Source: Bradyrhizobium septentrionale (GTDB lineage: Bacteria > Pseudomonadota > Alphaproteobacteria > Rhizobiales > Xanthobacteraceae). Taken from it: DNA of 64,000 bases. The position numbers and the translations under genes are program-made. The notes under the pieces are model-generated. The model ran no database searches. It had not been told where the DNA came from and saw only the letters and a program-made list of their open reading frames with translations. Each line of letters opens with the position of its first letter. Position 1 is the first letter of the stretch. Shown in pieces: positions 44,693 to 54,486 of the stretch. The stretch is taken from assembly GCF_011516645.4 (NCBI RefSeq), contig NZ_CP088285.1, positions 5,908,501 through 5,972,500 of the forward strand. The letters are read 5' to 3'.

Positions 44693-44799
44693 CCCGTCAT
44701 CCGGAGGTGCTCGCGCAGCGAGCCTCGAAGGATCGGCGGCCACCAGCCGGGCCGTGCATCCTTCGAGGCTCGCAAGAGCTCGCACCTCAGGATGACGGG
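44693..44799. repeat. Long palindromic intergenic repeat
   Basis: CCCGTCATCC at 44693-44702 pairs with GGATGACGGG at 44790-44799; inner arms GCCTCGAAGGAT and ATCCTTCGAGGC also match. It lies between convergent genes (CnbZ-like and DppC-type permease stop codons), so it may stop both transcripts. Confidence 0.65.
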
Positions 44800-44835
44800 G
44801 AAGAATAGGCGCGCCCTGCGACGGACGGCGACATG

Positions 44836-45726
44836 CTACCGCGCCTTCGGGTCGAGCGCGTCGCGCAGGCCGTCGCCGACCAGGTTGAACGACAGCACGA
44901 TCAGGAAGATCGCGAGCCCGGGCCAGATAGCCATCCATGGCGCGCTGGTGAGGAAGCGCTGGGCGGCGTTGAGCATGCTGCCCCAGGACGGCGCCGGCGG
45001 CTGCTGGCCGAGGCCGAGGAAGGAGAGTGCGGCTTCCGCGATGATCGCAGCCGCGATCGACAGCGTCGCCTGCACCAGCAATGCCGGCAGGATGTTCGGC
45101 AGGATGTGGACCAGCGCGATACGCCAGCGCGGATTGCCCATGGCGCGTGCGGCCTCGACATAGTCCTCGACCTTGACGCTCATGACCTGGCCGCGGGTCA
45201 GGCGGATGAAGATCGGGGTCGCCGAGACGCCGATCGCAATCATTGCGTTGCCGAGGCTTGGACCGAGGAAGGCGGCCAGCGCGATCGCCAGGATCAGGAA
45301 CGGGCAGGCCAGCATCGCATCGGTGATGCGGCCGATCAGCGCGTCGATGAAGCCGCCGCGATAGCCGGCGAGCAATCCAAGCGGCACGCCGACCGCAAGC
45401 GCGATGCTGACCGCGATGACGCCCGCGAGCAGCGAGGCGCGGGCGCCGAACATGACGCGGACGAGCACGTCGCGGCCGAGGTCGTCAGTGCCGAACCAGT
45501 GCTGCGCCGAAGGCGGCTTTCGTACCAAAGACCAGCTCGTCGCGACCGGATCATAGGGCGCGATCAGCGGCGCGAAGATTGCGAGCAGAATGAAGACTGC
45601 GATCACGGCAAGGCCGAGCACGGCGCCCTTGCGCCTGACCAGCCGCCGCCACGCGCGCCGCGCCGGGCTCTCCAGCGTCTCGGAGGCGGCAAGCGAAGCT
45701 GATGTGACGAGTGTGGCGTCGGTCAT
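44836..45726 (-). CDS. Peptide-type ABC permease DppC family (importer A)
   Basis: A 296-residue permease with an N-terminal OppC domain (MTDATLVTS... RRLVRRKGAVLGL) and about six hydrophobic segments. The EAA loop is DYVEAARAMGNPRWRIALVHILPN-like near residues 180-203. It pairs with the DppB-type protein encoded four bases upstream. It is last in the minus-strand array. The binding protein and ATPases of the same importer lie on the other side of an ISAs1 insertion. Confidence 0.9.
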   Translation of the reverse strand: MTDATLVTSASLAASETLESPARRAWRRLVRRKGAVLGLAVIAVFILLAIFAPLIAPYDPVATSWSLVRKPPSAQHWFGTDDLGRDVLVRVMFGARASLLAGVIAVSIALAVGVPLGLLAGYRGGFIDALIGRITDAMLACPFLILAIALAAFLGPSLGNAMIAIGVSATPIFIRLTRGQVMSVKVEDYVEAARAMGNPRWRIALVHILPNILPALLVQATLSIAAAIIAEAALSFLGLGQQPPAPSWGSMLNAAQRFLTSAPWMAIWPGLAIFLIVLSFNLVGDGLRDALDPKAR

Positions 45727-45730
45727 CCGA

Positions 45731-46672
45731 TCAGCCCCTCAGTCGCGGATTGACGAGAATGTAGGCGATGTCGGCGATCAGGTTGAGCGTGATGTAGATC
45801 GTCGCGGTGGTCAGCACCACGCCCTGGACGACCGCGTAATCGCGATTGAATACGGCATCGACGATCAGCTTGCCGAAGCCGGGGATCGAGAAGATCTGCT
45901 CGGTCAGAACCGCCCCCGACAGCAGCGTGCCGAGCTCGAGCGCGCCGAGCGTGATGATCGGCGTCAGCGCGTTGCGCATTGCGTGCTTGAGGATCACCGT
46001 GCGTTCAGACAGGCCCTTGGCGCGCGCGGTGCGGACATAGTCGCTCTCCAGCACCTGCAGCATGGCGCTGCGCGTATGCCGCATCAGGATCGCGGCGATC
46101 GCGTTGCCGAGCACGAAGGCCGGCATGATGGATGCGGCGAGGCTGGCGCGCCAGTTTTCGCTCAGCGGCACGTAGCCTGAGGCCGGCAGCCAGCCCAGTT
46201 CGACGGAGAACAGGAAGATCAGCATGATGCCGAGCCAGAAATTCGGCGTCGAGATACCCCACAGCGCGAACAAATTGGCGCCATAGTCCCACGCCGTGCC
46301 CTTTTTCACCGCAGAGATGACGCCGGCGGGAATCCCGATCAGGAAGGCGATCACGATCGCCATGCCGGCGATCTGCATCGTCACCGGCAGCTTCTGCGTG
46401 ATCAGGCTCAACACCGGCATCTTGTTGCGCAGGGATTCGCCGAAGTCGCCTGTGAGCACGCCCTTGACCCAGTAGGCATATTGCACCGGGATCGGCCGAT
46501 CGAGATGGTACTGCTGGCGGATCTGTTCGATGACGGCGGGATCGCGCTCCTCACCCGCCATGACCAGTGCCGGATCGCCGGGCAGCAGATGCTGCAGCGA
46601 GAAGATCAGGAGCGAGACAAAGAACAGCGTCGGCACCAGCTGAACCAGCCGCTTGGCGAGGAAGTTCAGCAT
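45731..46672 (-). CDS. Peptide-type ABC permease DppB family (importer A)
   Basis: A 313-residue permease starting MLNFLAKRLVQLVPTLFFVS, the classic DppB/OppB N-terminus, with LLPGDPALVMAG and the EAA loop SDYVRTARAKGLSERTVILK. Start ATG 46672; upstream codons run into a palindromic repeat. It forms a heterodimeric channel with the DppC-type partner. An IS element sits 157 bases upstream, so its expression now depends on a promoter in or beyond the element, or on read-through. Confidence 0.9.
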   Translation of the reverse strand: MLNFLAKRLVQLVPTLFFVSLLIFSLQHLLPGDPALVMAGEERDPAVIEQIRQQYHLDRPIPVQYAYWVKGVLTGDFGESLRNKMPVLSLITQKLPVTMQIAGMAIVIAFLIGIPAGVISAVKKGTAWDYGANLFALWGISTPNFWLGIMLIFLFSVELGWLPASGYVPLSENWRASLAASIMPAFVLGNAIAAILMRHTRSAMLQVLESDYVRTARAKGLSERTVILKHAMRNALTPIITLGALELGTLLSGAVLTEQIFSIPGFGKLIVDAVFNRDYAVVQGVVLTTATIYITLNLIADIAYILVNPRLRG

Positions 46673-46732
46673 GACGATCGTCCATCTCCGTGCGACGACG
46701 GAACAAGCGTGCCGGCACGCGCCACTGACTCC

Positions 46733-46829
46733 GTTCCCTCCCCCCTTGTGGGGGAGGGATAGGGAGGGGGGTAACCCAACGGGACTCTGAGTTCGTGGCA
46801 CCCCCCACCCCAACCCTCCCCCACAAGGG
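46733..46829. repeat. CT-rich palindromic repeat interrupted by the ISAs1 element
   Basis: TTCCCTCCCCCCTTGTGGGG near 46,735-46,754 and CAACCCTCCCCCACAAGGG at 46811-46829 form a CCTCCCC-TTGTGG/CCACAAGG-GGGAGG type inverted repeat. The insertion occurred in this element; the rest of it continues at 48,008 as CCCACAAGGGGGGAGGGAG. Confidence 0.6.
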
Positions 46830-48007
46830 TAGGGCTATCGCATATGGGCGAGGACGGAGAGAAGGAAGTCGTTATTCCATCTGGCCTGGAGCATTTTGTG
46901 GCTGGTGCGCGTGGGACCTGGCGTGGCTTGTAGAGCGTTAAGTGCCAGCTTTCGGATGGCGGCAAGATTTCCGGCGGCATGGCCCTTGCGGCTACGGCAG
47001 GCGTCTTCGTCGAACAGAACGTCGAGAACCCAATGCAAGTTGTTCTCGATACCCCAGTGGGCGCGGACGGCCTCGAGCAGCTTCTTGGCCGACAACCGGC
47101 GTGAGGCCAGAAAGTATCGGGCCGTGTGTTTGGCTGTCTTGCCGGCCTTGGCGCGCCAACTATCGATGCGACCGACGACAGCGATAGCAGGGAAGCTGTA
47201 TTGCTTTGCCAAGTCTGGGGCCGGCACGACGATGGCCTGCCGGCGCTCGATGCGGCCGTGGGCCGATGTCCTTCGCTGGCTCGCCCGCGCTGGCTTCCGG
47301 GCCGTATCGAGCAGCGCCTTGACGGCTTTGAAGAGCCGGCCGCGATTACTCTTGATGGCCAATACATAGTGGCCCTTCCGATCGCGGATGGCCTGCGCCG
47401 TGTCGGGCCGGCAATGCAAGGCGTCGGCGGTGACAAGAGCACCATCCAGATCGAGCAGGGCGAGGACTTCGAGAGCGCCGGCAATCTCGTTGCGATTGGG
47501 AGCCTTTCTCTGCGCCAACGCCATGCGCGTGCCTGCCGCCCAGACGTTGACCATATGTAGCGGCGTAGCCCGCCGGCCACGCGTGAAGGCTCCGCGCAAC
47601 GCCTTGCCGTCGATGCTGACCACGCCCTTGACGCCGAAGCTCTTGCTGAACTTACGCAAAACCGCTTCCAGACCCTTCGGGTCCAGCACGCGGAAGACGT
47701 TGCTGAACGTGTCGTGGCTAGGAATACCGTGTCCAAGCTCCAGGAACTTCCGCAACAGCTGCTCTCGGCCTTTGCCGAAGAACTCGAACTCGGTGCAGGT
47801 CTTGGCGCCGGCCAGCGTCGCCGCCAAGGCAATGACGAGGATCTCCAACAAATCGTGTCGCGTGTTGCCGGCGCGTGGATCCTTGAGCGGTCGAAACAGG
47901 CGCCTGAGTTTGCGCATTTGGGTCTCCCTCGACAATCGAGAGACCCCCAAAGAATCCAGTTCCAACCGCTTGGCAACACCCCTCCTGAGCCATATGCGAT
48001 TCCCCTA
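46830..48007 (-). mobile_element. ISAs1-family insertion sequence (1178 bp, with target duplication)
   Basis: The ends are inverted repeats: TAGGGCTATCGCATATGG at 46830-46847 and, read from the other side, TAGGGGAATCGCATATGG (48007-47990), 16 of 18 matching. The 10-base direct duplication CCCACAAGGG flanks the element at 46820-46829 and 48008-48017, exact, as expected for ISAs1 elements. Length is normal for the family. The near-identical ends and exact duplication point to a recent insertion. It splits the importer A array. Confidence 0.92.
46835..47917 (-). CDS. ISAs1-family transposase
   Basis: A 360-residue DDE transposase, intact. Family motifs are DPRAGNTRHDLLEILVIAL at the N-terminus, VSIDGKALRGA (first Asp), GALVTADALHCRPDTAQ (second Asp) and HWGIENNLHWVLDVLFDED (Glu). 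Start ATG 47917 follows GGGAGACCCAA. The stop codon TAG falls inside the terminal inverted repeat. It moves the element by cut and paste. Confidence 0.93.
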   Translation of the reverse strand: MRKLRRLFRPLKDPRAGNTRHDLLEILVIALAATLAGAKTCTEFEFFGKGREQLLRKFLELGHGIPSHDTFSNVFRVLDPKGLEAVLRKFSKSFGVKGVVSIDGKALRGAFTRGRRATPLHMVNVWAAGTRMALAQRKAPNRNEIAGALEVLALLDLDGALVTADALHCRPDTAQAIRDRKGHYVLAIKSNRGRLFKAVKALLDTARKPARASQRRTSAHGRIERRQAIVVPAPDLAKQYSFPAIAVVGRIDSWRAKAGKTAKHTARYFLASRRLSAKKLLEAVRAHWGIENNLHWVLDVLFDEDACRSRKGHAAGNLAAIRKLALNALQATPGPTRTSHKMLQARWNNDFLLSVLAHMR

Positions 48008-48053
48008 CCCACAAGGGGGGAGGGAGCGCAGAAAGCGCCGATGCCGCCGGTCA

Positions 48054-49577
48054 TCATTTCAATTTCAGCCCGACCACGCGCACCAATCCATCCGGCATCT
48101 GCCGGTAACCCTCGACCTTGGTGGTGTGTGCGATCAGAAGTGTGCGGTGATAGATGTAGATGATGGGTTCGTCGTTGAGCACGATCTTGGCCATCTTCTC
48201 GTAGATCGCCTTGCGTTGGGCGGGGTCGTTGACCAGCCGCGCCTCTTCCATCAGCCGGTCGGCTTCCGGATTGGAATAGCCGCCGTCGTTCTGCGGTGCC
48301 TTGGTGTGCAGGAAGACGTAGGAATTGCCGTCAGGATCAATCCGGCCGCTCCAGTTGATCTGGAACACTTGGAATTCACCGGCCTGGGCCTGCTTGAAGG
48401 TTGTCGCAAATTCGACCACGCGGATCTTGATGTCAAAGCCCGCTTCGGCGGCCATCGACTGCACGACCTGGGCCACCGCCTCGTTCTCGGCCCCCTTGGG
48501 GATCATGTAGTCGACGGCGACGGGCAGCGTGACACCGGCTTCCTTCAGCAGCGCCTTGGCCTTGGCGACATCGCGTCCGCGAACCGGAAACGCCTTCTGG
48601 TAATAGGGATGCGTCGGGCTGACCCATTGATTGCCCGGCGTGAACTCGCCGTTGAAGACGACCTGATTGAGCGCCTCGCGATCGATCGACAGGTCGAGCG
48701 CCTGGCGCACCTTCTCCGACTGGCTGAGCGGCCCCTTGTTCTTGTCGTTCGCAATGTTGATCGTAAGGCCGAGATAGCCCAGTTCGGGCGCAGTCGACAG
48801 CACGAGCCGCTTGTCGGCGCGCACGTCCTTGATGTCGGTGGCGAGCACGCGCTCGATCAGATCGAGCCCACCGGATTTCAGGTTGGCGAGCCGCACCGTG
48901 GCGTCGACGATCGGCAGGAACACGATGCGATCGATGAAGACGTTATCCTTGTTCCAGTAATCCTGGAATTTCTCGAACACCATGCGGTCCTGCTGCACGC
49001 GTTCGACGAACTTGTAGGGTCCCGCGCAGACCGGATGCAGGCCGAACTTGTCGCCCGCTTCCTTTACCGCCTTCGGCGAGACCATCATGCCGGCGCGGTC
49101 GGTCAACTGCGCGATCAGCGGCGAGTAGGGCGTCTTGAGCACCAGCTTGATGGTCAGGGGATCGACGACGTCGACATGGTCGAGCGCGGCCAATTCCGGC
49201 TTGCGGAACGAGGTCGGCAGCGTGAGATGGCGTTCCAGGGAGAACTTGGCGGCCTCGGCGTCGAACGGCTCGCCGTCATGGAACTTGACGCCGGGCCGGA
49301 GCTTGATCGTCATCTCCTTGCCGTCGGCGGAGGTCTCGTACGACAGCGCCAGCTGCGGCACGATGTTCAGCTTCTCATCTATGTCGAACAGCTTGTCGCA
49401 GAAGGCGGAAAAGACGATGCGGCCGACATAGGTGCGCCCGATCGAGGGATCGAGGATGTCGGGGTCCTCGGCAAGGCCGATGCGCAGCGTGGTCTGGGCT
49501 TGAGCCCGGGTTTGGGCGCCCGCGCCGAGCGCGAGCAGCAGGCCTGCTGCAGCCGCCGCCAAACGAAACATCTTCAT
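48054..49577 (-). CDS. Peptide-type ABC substrate-binding protein (importer A)
   Basis: A 507-residue family-5 extracellular binding protein. Start ATG 49577 (MKMFRLAAAA) is set by GGGGA eight bases upstream. Signal peptide residues 1-28, then LRIGLAEDPDILDPSIGR, KLRPGVKFHDGEPFDAEAAK and DRMVFEKFQDYWNK. It delivers peptides, glutathione or other amide compounds to the DppBC-type permeases, now separated from it by the ISAs1 element. The ATPase gene ends 9-30 bases upstream on the same strand. Confidence 0.9.
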   Translation of the reverse strand: MKMFRLAAAAAGLLLALGAGAQTRAQAQTTLRIGLAEDPDILDPSIGRTYVGRIVFSAFCDKLFDIDEKLNIVPQLALSYETSADGKEMTIKLRPGVKFHDGEPFDAEAAKFSLERHLTLPTSFRKPELAALDHVDVVDPLTIKLVLKTPYSPLIAQLTDRAGMMVSPKAVKEAGDKFGLHPVCAGPYKFVERVQQDRMVFEKFQDYWNKDNVFIDRIVFLPIVDATVRLANLKSGGLDLIERVLATDIKDVRADKRLVLSTAPELGYLGLTINIANDKNKGPLSQSEKVRQALDLSIDREALNQVVFNGEFTPGNQWVSPTHPYYQKAFPVRGRDVAKAKALLKEAGVTLPVAVDYMIPKGAENEAVAQVVQSMAAEAGFDIKIRVVEFATTFKQAQAGEFQVFQINWSGRIDPDGNSYVFLHTKAPQNDGGYSNPEADRLMEEARLVNDPAQRKAIYEKMAKIVLNDEPIIYIYHRTLLIAHTTKVEGYRQMPDGLVRVVGLKLK

Positions 49578-49607
49578 CACACCGTTCCCCATGTTCACGC
49601 GCCGACC

Positions 49608-50699
49608 TTAAGTCCCGACTGTACCAACCCCGGGACGTCCGGCCCCTTCCGCCGCGCCGAAGGCGGCCAGCAGTTTTTCCAGCGTCGGCGAGGAGCCGCC
49701 GTCAGACGGGACGATCGCATCGTCCCGCGGCAGCTCCGCCGTCCGGTGACACGCCGTTGCATGTCCGGTGCCATCTTCAACGAGCTGTGGCGCTTCGCTG
49801 CGGCAGCGCTCGATCGCATAGGGACATCTTGTGTGGAATCGGCAGCCCGCGGGCGGATGCAGCGCACTCGGCAGCTCGCCCTGCAGCACAATCCGGCTGC
49901 GCTTTGCCTTCGGTTTAGGCACCGGGATCGCCGACAACAGCGCGCGGCTGTAGGGATGGCGTGGCGCGGCGAACAGCGCCTGCGCATCCGCCGTCTCGAC
50001 GATGGTGCCGAGATTCATCACGGCGACGCGATCGGCGATGTGCTTCACGACCGCGAGATCGTGCGACACGAAGACGTACGCGAGCTTCAGGCGATCCTGC
50101 AGGTCGCGCAGCAGGTTCAGGATCTGCGAGCGGATCGAGACGTCGAGCGCCGACACCGGCTCGTCGCAGATGATCAGCTTCGGCTCGACCGCGAGCGCCC
50201 GCGCAATCGCGATGCGCTGGCGCTGCCCGCCGGAGAATTCATGCGGATAGCGGCGCGCGAAGCGCGGCTCGAGGCCGACCAGGCGCAGCAGCTCCTCGAC
50301 CCGCTCGCGGCGGCGCGCCGCTGGTACCAGATCGTGCAGCGCCAGCGGCTCGGTCAGGATCTGGCTCACCGTCATGCGCGGGTTGAGCGAGGCGTAGGGG
50401 TCCTGGAAGATCAGCTGCGCGTCGCGGCGGAATACGCGCAACTGCTCGGCATCGAGCGCGCCGAGGTCGCGGCCCTCGAATCTGATGCGTCCGGCATCCG
50501 CCTCGATCAGCCGCAGCACCAGGCGGCTGACGGTGGATTTGCCGCAGCCGGATTCGCCGACCAGTGCCAGCGTCTTGCCGGCCTCGACCGTGAAGCTGAC
50601 GCCGTCGACCGCCTTCACATGGGCGGTCGGCCGGCCGAATACCGACCGTTCGGCGACGAAATGCTTAACCAGCCCTTCGACCTCGAGCAGCACGGTCAT
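49608..50699 (-). CDS. Peptide-type ABC ATPase, DppF/OppF family (importer A)
   Basis: A 363-residue ATPase. Walker [10 protein letters not shown] near residues 48-56, signature FSGGQRQR near 155-162, Walker [13 protein letters not shown] near 175-186 and the oligopeptide C-terminal domain with [19 protein letters not shown] (four cysteines that may hold an iron-sulfur cluster). It works with the DppD-type partner encoded just upstream across a palindromic repeat. The tail after residue 330 is a low-complexity extension. Confidence 0.92.
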   Translation of the reverse strand: MTVLLEVEGLVKHFVAERSVFGRPTAHVKAVDGVSFTVEAGKTLALVGESGCGKSTVSRLVLRLIEADAGRIRFEGRDLGALDAEQLRVFRRDAQLIFQDPYASLNPRMTVSQILTEPLALHDLVPAARRRERVEELLRLVGLEPRFARRYPHEFSGGQRQRIAIARALAVEPKLIICDEPVSALDVSIRSQILNLLRDLQDRLKLAYVFVSHDLAVVKHIADRVAVMNLGTIVETADAQALFAAPRHPYSRALLSAIPVPKPKAKRSRIVLQGELPSALHPPAGCRFHTRCPYAIERCRSEAPQLVEDGTGHATACHRTAELPRDDAIVPSDGGSSPTLEKLLAAFGAAEGAGRPGVGTVGT

Positions 50700-50717
50700 C
50701 GGTGTTGCCCTCTGTGT

Positions 50718-50841
50718 CCCGGGCGCAGTGCAACGCGAAGTGTTGCGCTGCTGAACCGGGACCCATGTCTCATCACGCTCGCTGTGGGCCCCGGTTCAGC
50801 AGTGCACCACCGCGCTACGCTTGTGCTGCACTGCGCCCGGG
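50718..50841. repeat. Palindromic repeat inside the importer array
   Basis: Perfect 15-base arms CCCGGGCGCAGTGCA (50718-50732) and TGCACTGCGCCCGGG (50827-50841) flank further inverted pieces. It lies between the two ATPase genes of importer A and would form a strong stem in their message. Confidence 0.65.
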
Positions 50842-50865
50842 GCACGAGAGTGGAAGACGGAACCG

Positions 50866-51851
<986 letters not shown>

Positions 51852-51855
<4 letters not shown>

Positions 51856-52562
51856 TCGCGGCCCGCGGTTGCGGCTGCAATGCCGGCGTCGATCTTGGCG
51901 CGGTCGCTGGTTCCGGCCGGATTGCTCCGGGTCGGCATGAAGTTCCGGAACGGCACCCAATGCTCGCGGCTGACCGCTTCCAGCCGCTCCAACTCGCGCA
52001 GGGGATCGGCGTGATCGTCGACCCGCAGGTCGAGCAGCGGCCATTCCTCCGCGCCGTGGATCAGGAGTGCCGCCGATTGCTTGCCGCGCTTGTCGCCGCC
52101 GGCCGCTTCGCCGGCAAACATCGCCTTGATCAGCCGCTCGGCGAACGGGAGTTTTTCGCTTGCGGAATACACGCGCGCGGTCTCGTCCAGCACCGCGGCG
52201 CCGGCCAGCATATTGCCGGCGATCGAGAAGCCGTCGCCTGCAATATGGCCGAACCAGTCGATACAGTCCTTGCCGGAATGCGCGGCGATGCGGCCCTTGG
52301 CGTCCATGACATGCACTTGCCGGCTCTCGCGGCCGCTGTCGGTCGCAAGCAGCGCCGCGATCACCTCATGCGGGCTCTTGCCGTCGCGCAGCAGCGCGAG
52401 GCCGTCGATGCCGTAATAGGGATTGACCAGCGCCTGGGTCGCGACGGCGCCGATCCCGGGCGCAACGTGCGGCACCAGCGCACCGACCGCGAAGAACCGC
52501 GTCGCAACCGTGATGCCAAGCTGGCCGGTGGCGCTGTCGCGGGCGATGATCGACCAGGTCAT
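51852..52562 (-). CDS. DUF1028 putative Ntn-hydrolase
   Basis: A 236-residue DUF1028 protein. The family start TWSIIARDSATGQLGITVATRFFAVG is present, with GIGAVATQALVNPYYG. The fold is related to N-terminal-nucleophile hydrolases, with Thr2 or Ser4 as possible nucleophile after Met removal. Function unsettled; it often sits with peptide importers and gamma-glutamyltransferases. Here it is between a GGT-family gene (9 bases upstream) and the importer ATPase (four-base overlap), which suggests intracellular cleavage of an imported amide or peptide. Confidence 0.8.
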
Positions 52563-52571
52563 CCCAAACCC

Positions 52572-54377
52572 CTAGCGGCCTGCGGCATAACCTTGCATGC
52601 CGCGCGGGTTGGCTGCGGCACGGCGGCGCGGGCCGACCTTGGAGGCCGCGGTGAGACGGCCTTCCGACCAATCGGGGCCGATCTCCACCAGATGGCCGCG
52701 GCGTTTCAATTCGTCGATGGTCGATTTCGGCACGCGATTCTCCAGCACCAGCACGCCGGGCCGCGAAGTGCGCGGCCAGAACGAAATCGGGAAATGCTCG
52801 GAGTGCCAGGCCGGCGCGTCGATCGCCTCCTGCAGATTGAGTTTGGCGTGGACGTGGCGCAGGAAGAACTGCGTGATCCACTGGTCTTGCTGGTCGCCGC
52901 CGGGCGAGCCCCAGGAGAGATACGGCTCGCCGTCGCGCAGCGCCATGGTTGGCGACAGCGTGGTGCGCGGCCGCTTGCCCGGTGCGAGCGCGGCGGGGTG
53001 GTTCTCCTCCAGCCAGAACATCTGGGCGCGGCTGCCGAGGCAGAAGCCGATCTCGGGAATCACCGGCGAGGATTGCAGCCAGCCGCCCGACGGTGTCGCC
53101 GAGATCATGTTGCCGGCCTTGTCGATGATGTCGAAATGCACGGTGTCGCCGCGCACCTCGCCGAACCGGCCGACCGTCGGCTCGCCAGCGCCCATGGCGC
53201 CGACGGCCTCGCGATGCCCTTCGGCGCGCCGCAATTTCACCACGCCGCCGAAACCTTCGAGCGAGCCGGGGCGGAAATCGAGCGAAGCATGCTCCTTCGA
53301 GATCAGCTTGCGCCGTTCGTTGTTGTAGGTATCGGACAGCAGCGTTTCGATCGGAATATCGGTGAACTTGGGGTCGCCATAGAATGTCTCGCGATCGGCA
53401 TAAGCGAGCTTGGCGGCTTCGATCTGCAGATGGATGAAGTCGGCGCCAGCCGGATCGAGCCCGTCGAGCTCAAAACCCTTGAGCAGCGCGAGCTGCTGCA
53501 GCATCACCGGGCCCTGGCTCCAGACGCCGCACTTCTGCACGGTGTAACGGCCGTAATCATAGGTGAGCGGCGCCTCGATGGTCGGCTGCCAGCGCGCCAT
53601 ATCGTCGGCCGACAGCACGCCGCGATGCGGCGAGCCGGAGACGTCCATCACCTCCTGGGTGCGGCAGAATTTGTCGATCGCCTCGGCGACGAAGCCCTTC
53701 GACCAGGCCTGCCGCGCGCGCTCGATCTGTGCGACGCGGTCGCTGCCGGCGCTCTCCGCCTCCTCAAGGATGCGTGTGTAGGTCTCGGCGAGCGTCTTGT
53801 TGGTGAAGATGGTGCCGGGCTTCGGTACCTCGCCGTTCGGCAAGTATACGTCGGCCGACGTGGTCCAGTATTTCCGGAACAGCTGCTCGACGGTCTGGAT
53901 GGTGGCCGACGCACGCTCGACCAGCGGATAGCCGTCACGGGCATAGGCGATTGCAGGCTCCAGCACGTCGCGCAGCTTCATCGTGCCGTAGTCGCGGAGC
54001 AGCAGCATCCAGGTTTCGAACGTGCCGGGCACGCAGGCCGCGAGCAGGCCGGTGCCGGGCACCATATCGAGGCCCTCGCTGCGGTAGTGCGCGATGGTTG
54101 CCTTCGCCGGCGCCGGGCCCTGGCCGCAGATCACTTCGCTTTTGCCGCGCTTGACGTCGTGCACGATAACAGGCACGTCGCCGCCGGGCCCGTTCAGATG
54201 CGGTTCGACCACCTGCAGCGTGAAGGCGGTCGCGACCCCCGCATCAAAGGCGTTGCCGCCTTTCTCCAGCGCCGCCATGCCGACCGCGGTGGCGATCCAG
54301 TGCGTCGAGGTGACGACGCCGAAGGTGCCTTCGATCTCGGGCCTGGTGGTGAACGGATCGGGGTTGACGTTGCTCAT
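52572..54377 (-). CDS. Gamma-glutamyltransferase-family Ntn-hydrolase, no signal peptide
   Basis: A 601-residue protein. The self-processing nucleophile is Thr412 in RGDTVHFDIIDK; the canonical next Thr of the TTH motif is Val here. Downstream, GGWLQSSPVIPE gives the paired serines of the oxyanion site and SWGSPGGDQQDQW the GSPGG loop. It has no signal peptide (MSNVNPDPFTTRPEIEG), so unlike periplasmic Ggt it should act in the cytoplasm on imported gamma-glutamyl or related amide compounds. It lies between two complete peptide-type importers and just before DUF1028. Confidence 0.82.
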   Translation of the reverse strand: MSNVNPDPFTTRPEIEGTFGVVTSTHWIATAVGMAALEKGGNAFDAGVATAFTLQVVEPHLNGPGGDVPVIVHDVKRGKSEVICGQGPAPAKATIAHYRSEGLDMVPGTGLLAACVPGTFETWMLLLRDYGTMKLRDVLEPAIAYARDGYPLVERASATIQTVEQLFRKYWTTSADVYLPNGEVPKPGTIFTNKTLAETYTRILEEAESAGSDRVAQIERARQAWSKGFVAEAIDKFCRTQEVMDVSGSPHRGVLSADDMARWQPTIEAPLTYDYGRYTVQKCGVWSQGPVMLQQLALLKGFELDGLDPAGADFIHLQIEAAKLAYADRETFYGDPKFTDIPIETLLSDTYNNERRKLISKEHASLDFRPGSLEGFGGVVKLRRAEGHREAVGAMGAGEPTVGRFGEVRGDTVHFDIIDKAGNMISATPSGGWLQSSPVIPEIGFCLGSRAQMFWLEENHPAALAPGKRPRTTLSPTMALRDGEPYLSWGSPGGDQQDQWITQFFLRHVHAKLNLQEAIDAPAWHSEHFPISFWPRTSRPGVLVLENRVPKSTIDELKRRGHLVEIGPDWSEGRLTAASKVGPRRRAAANPRGMQGYAAGR

Positions 54378-54486
54378 GACGATTGACCGTTTGGCGGCTT
54401 GTTGGGTTTCTTGTGCGCGCGCACTTGATCACAGGCCGGCTGGTATGCCAACCGCTTGGTAGACATGGCCGCTCCCATCCGCGTGA

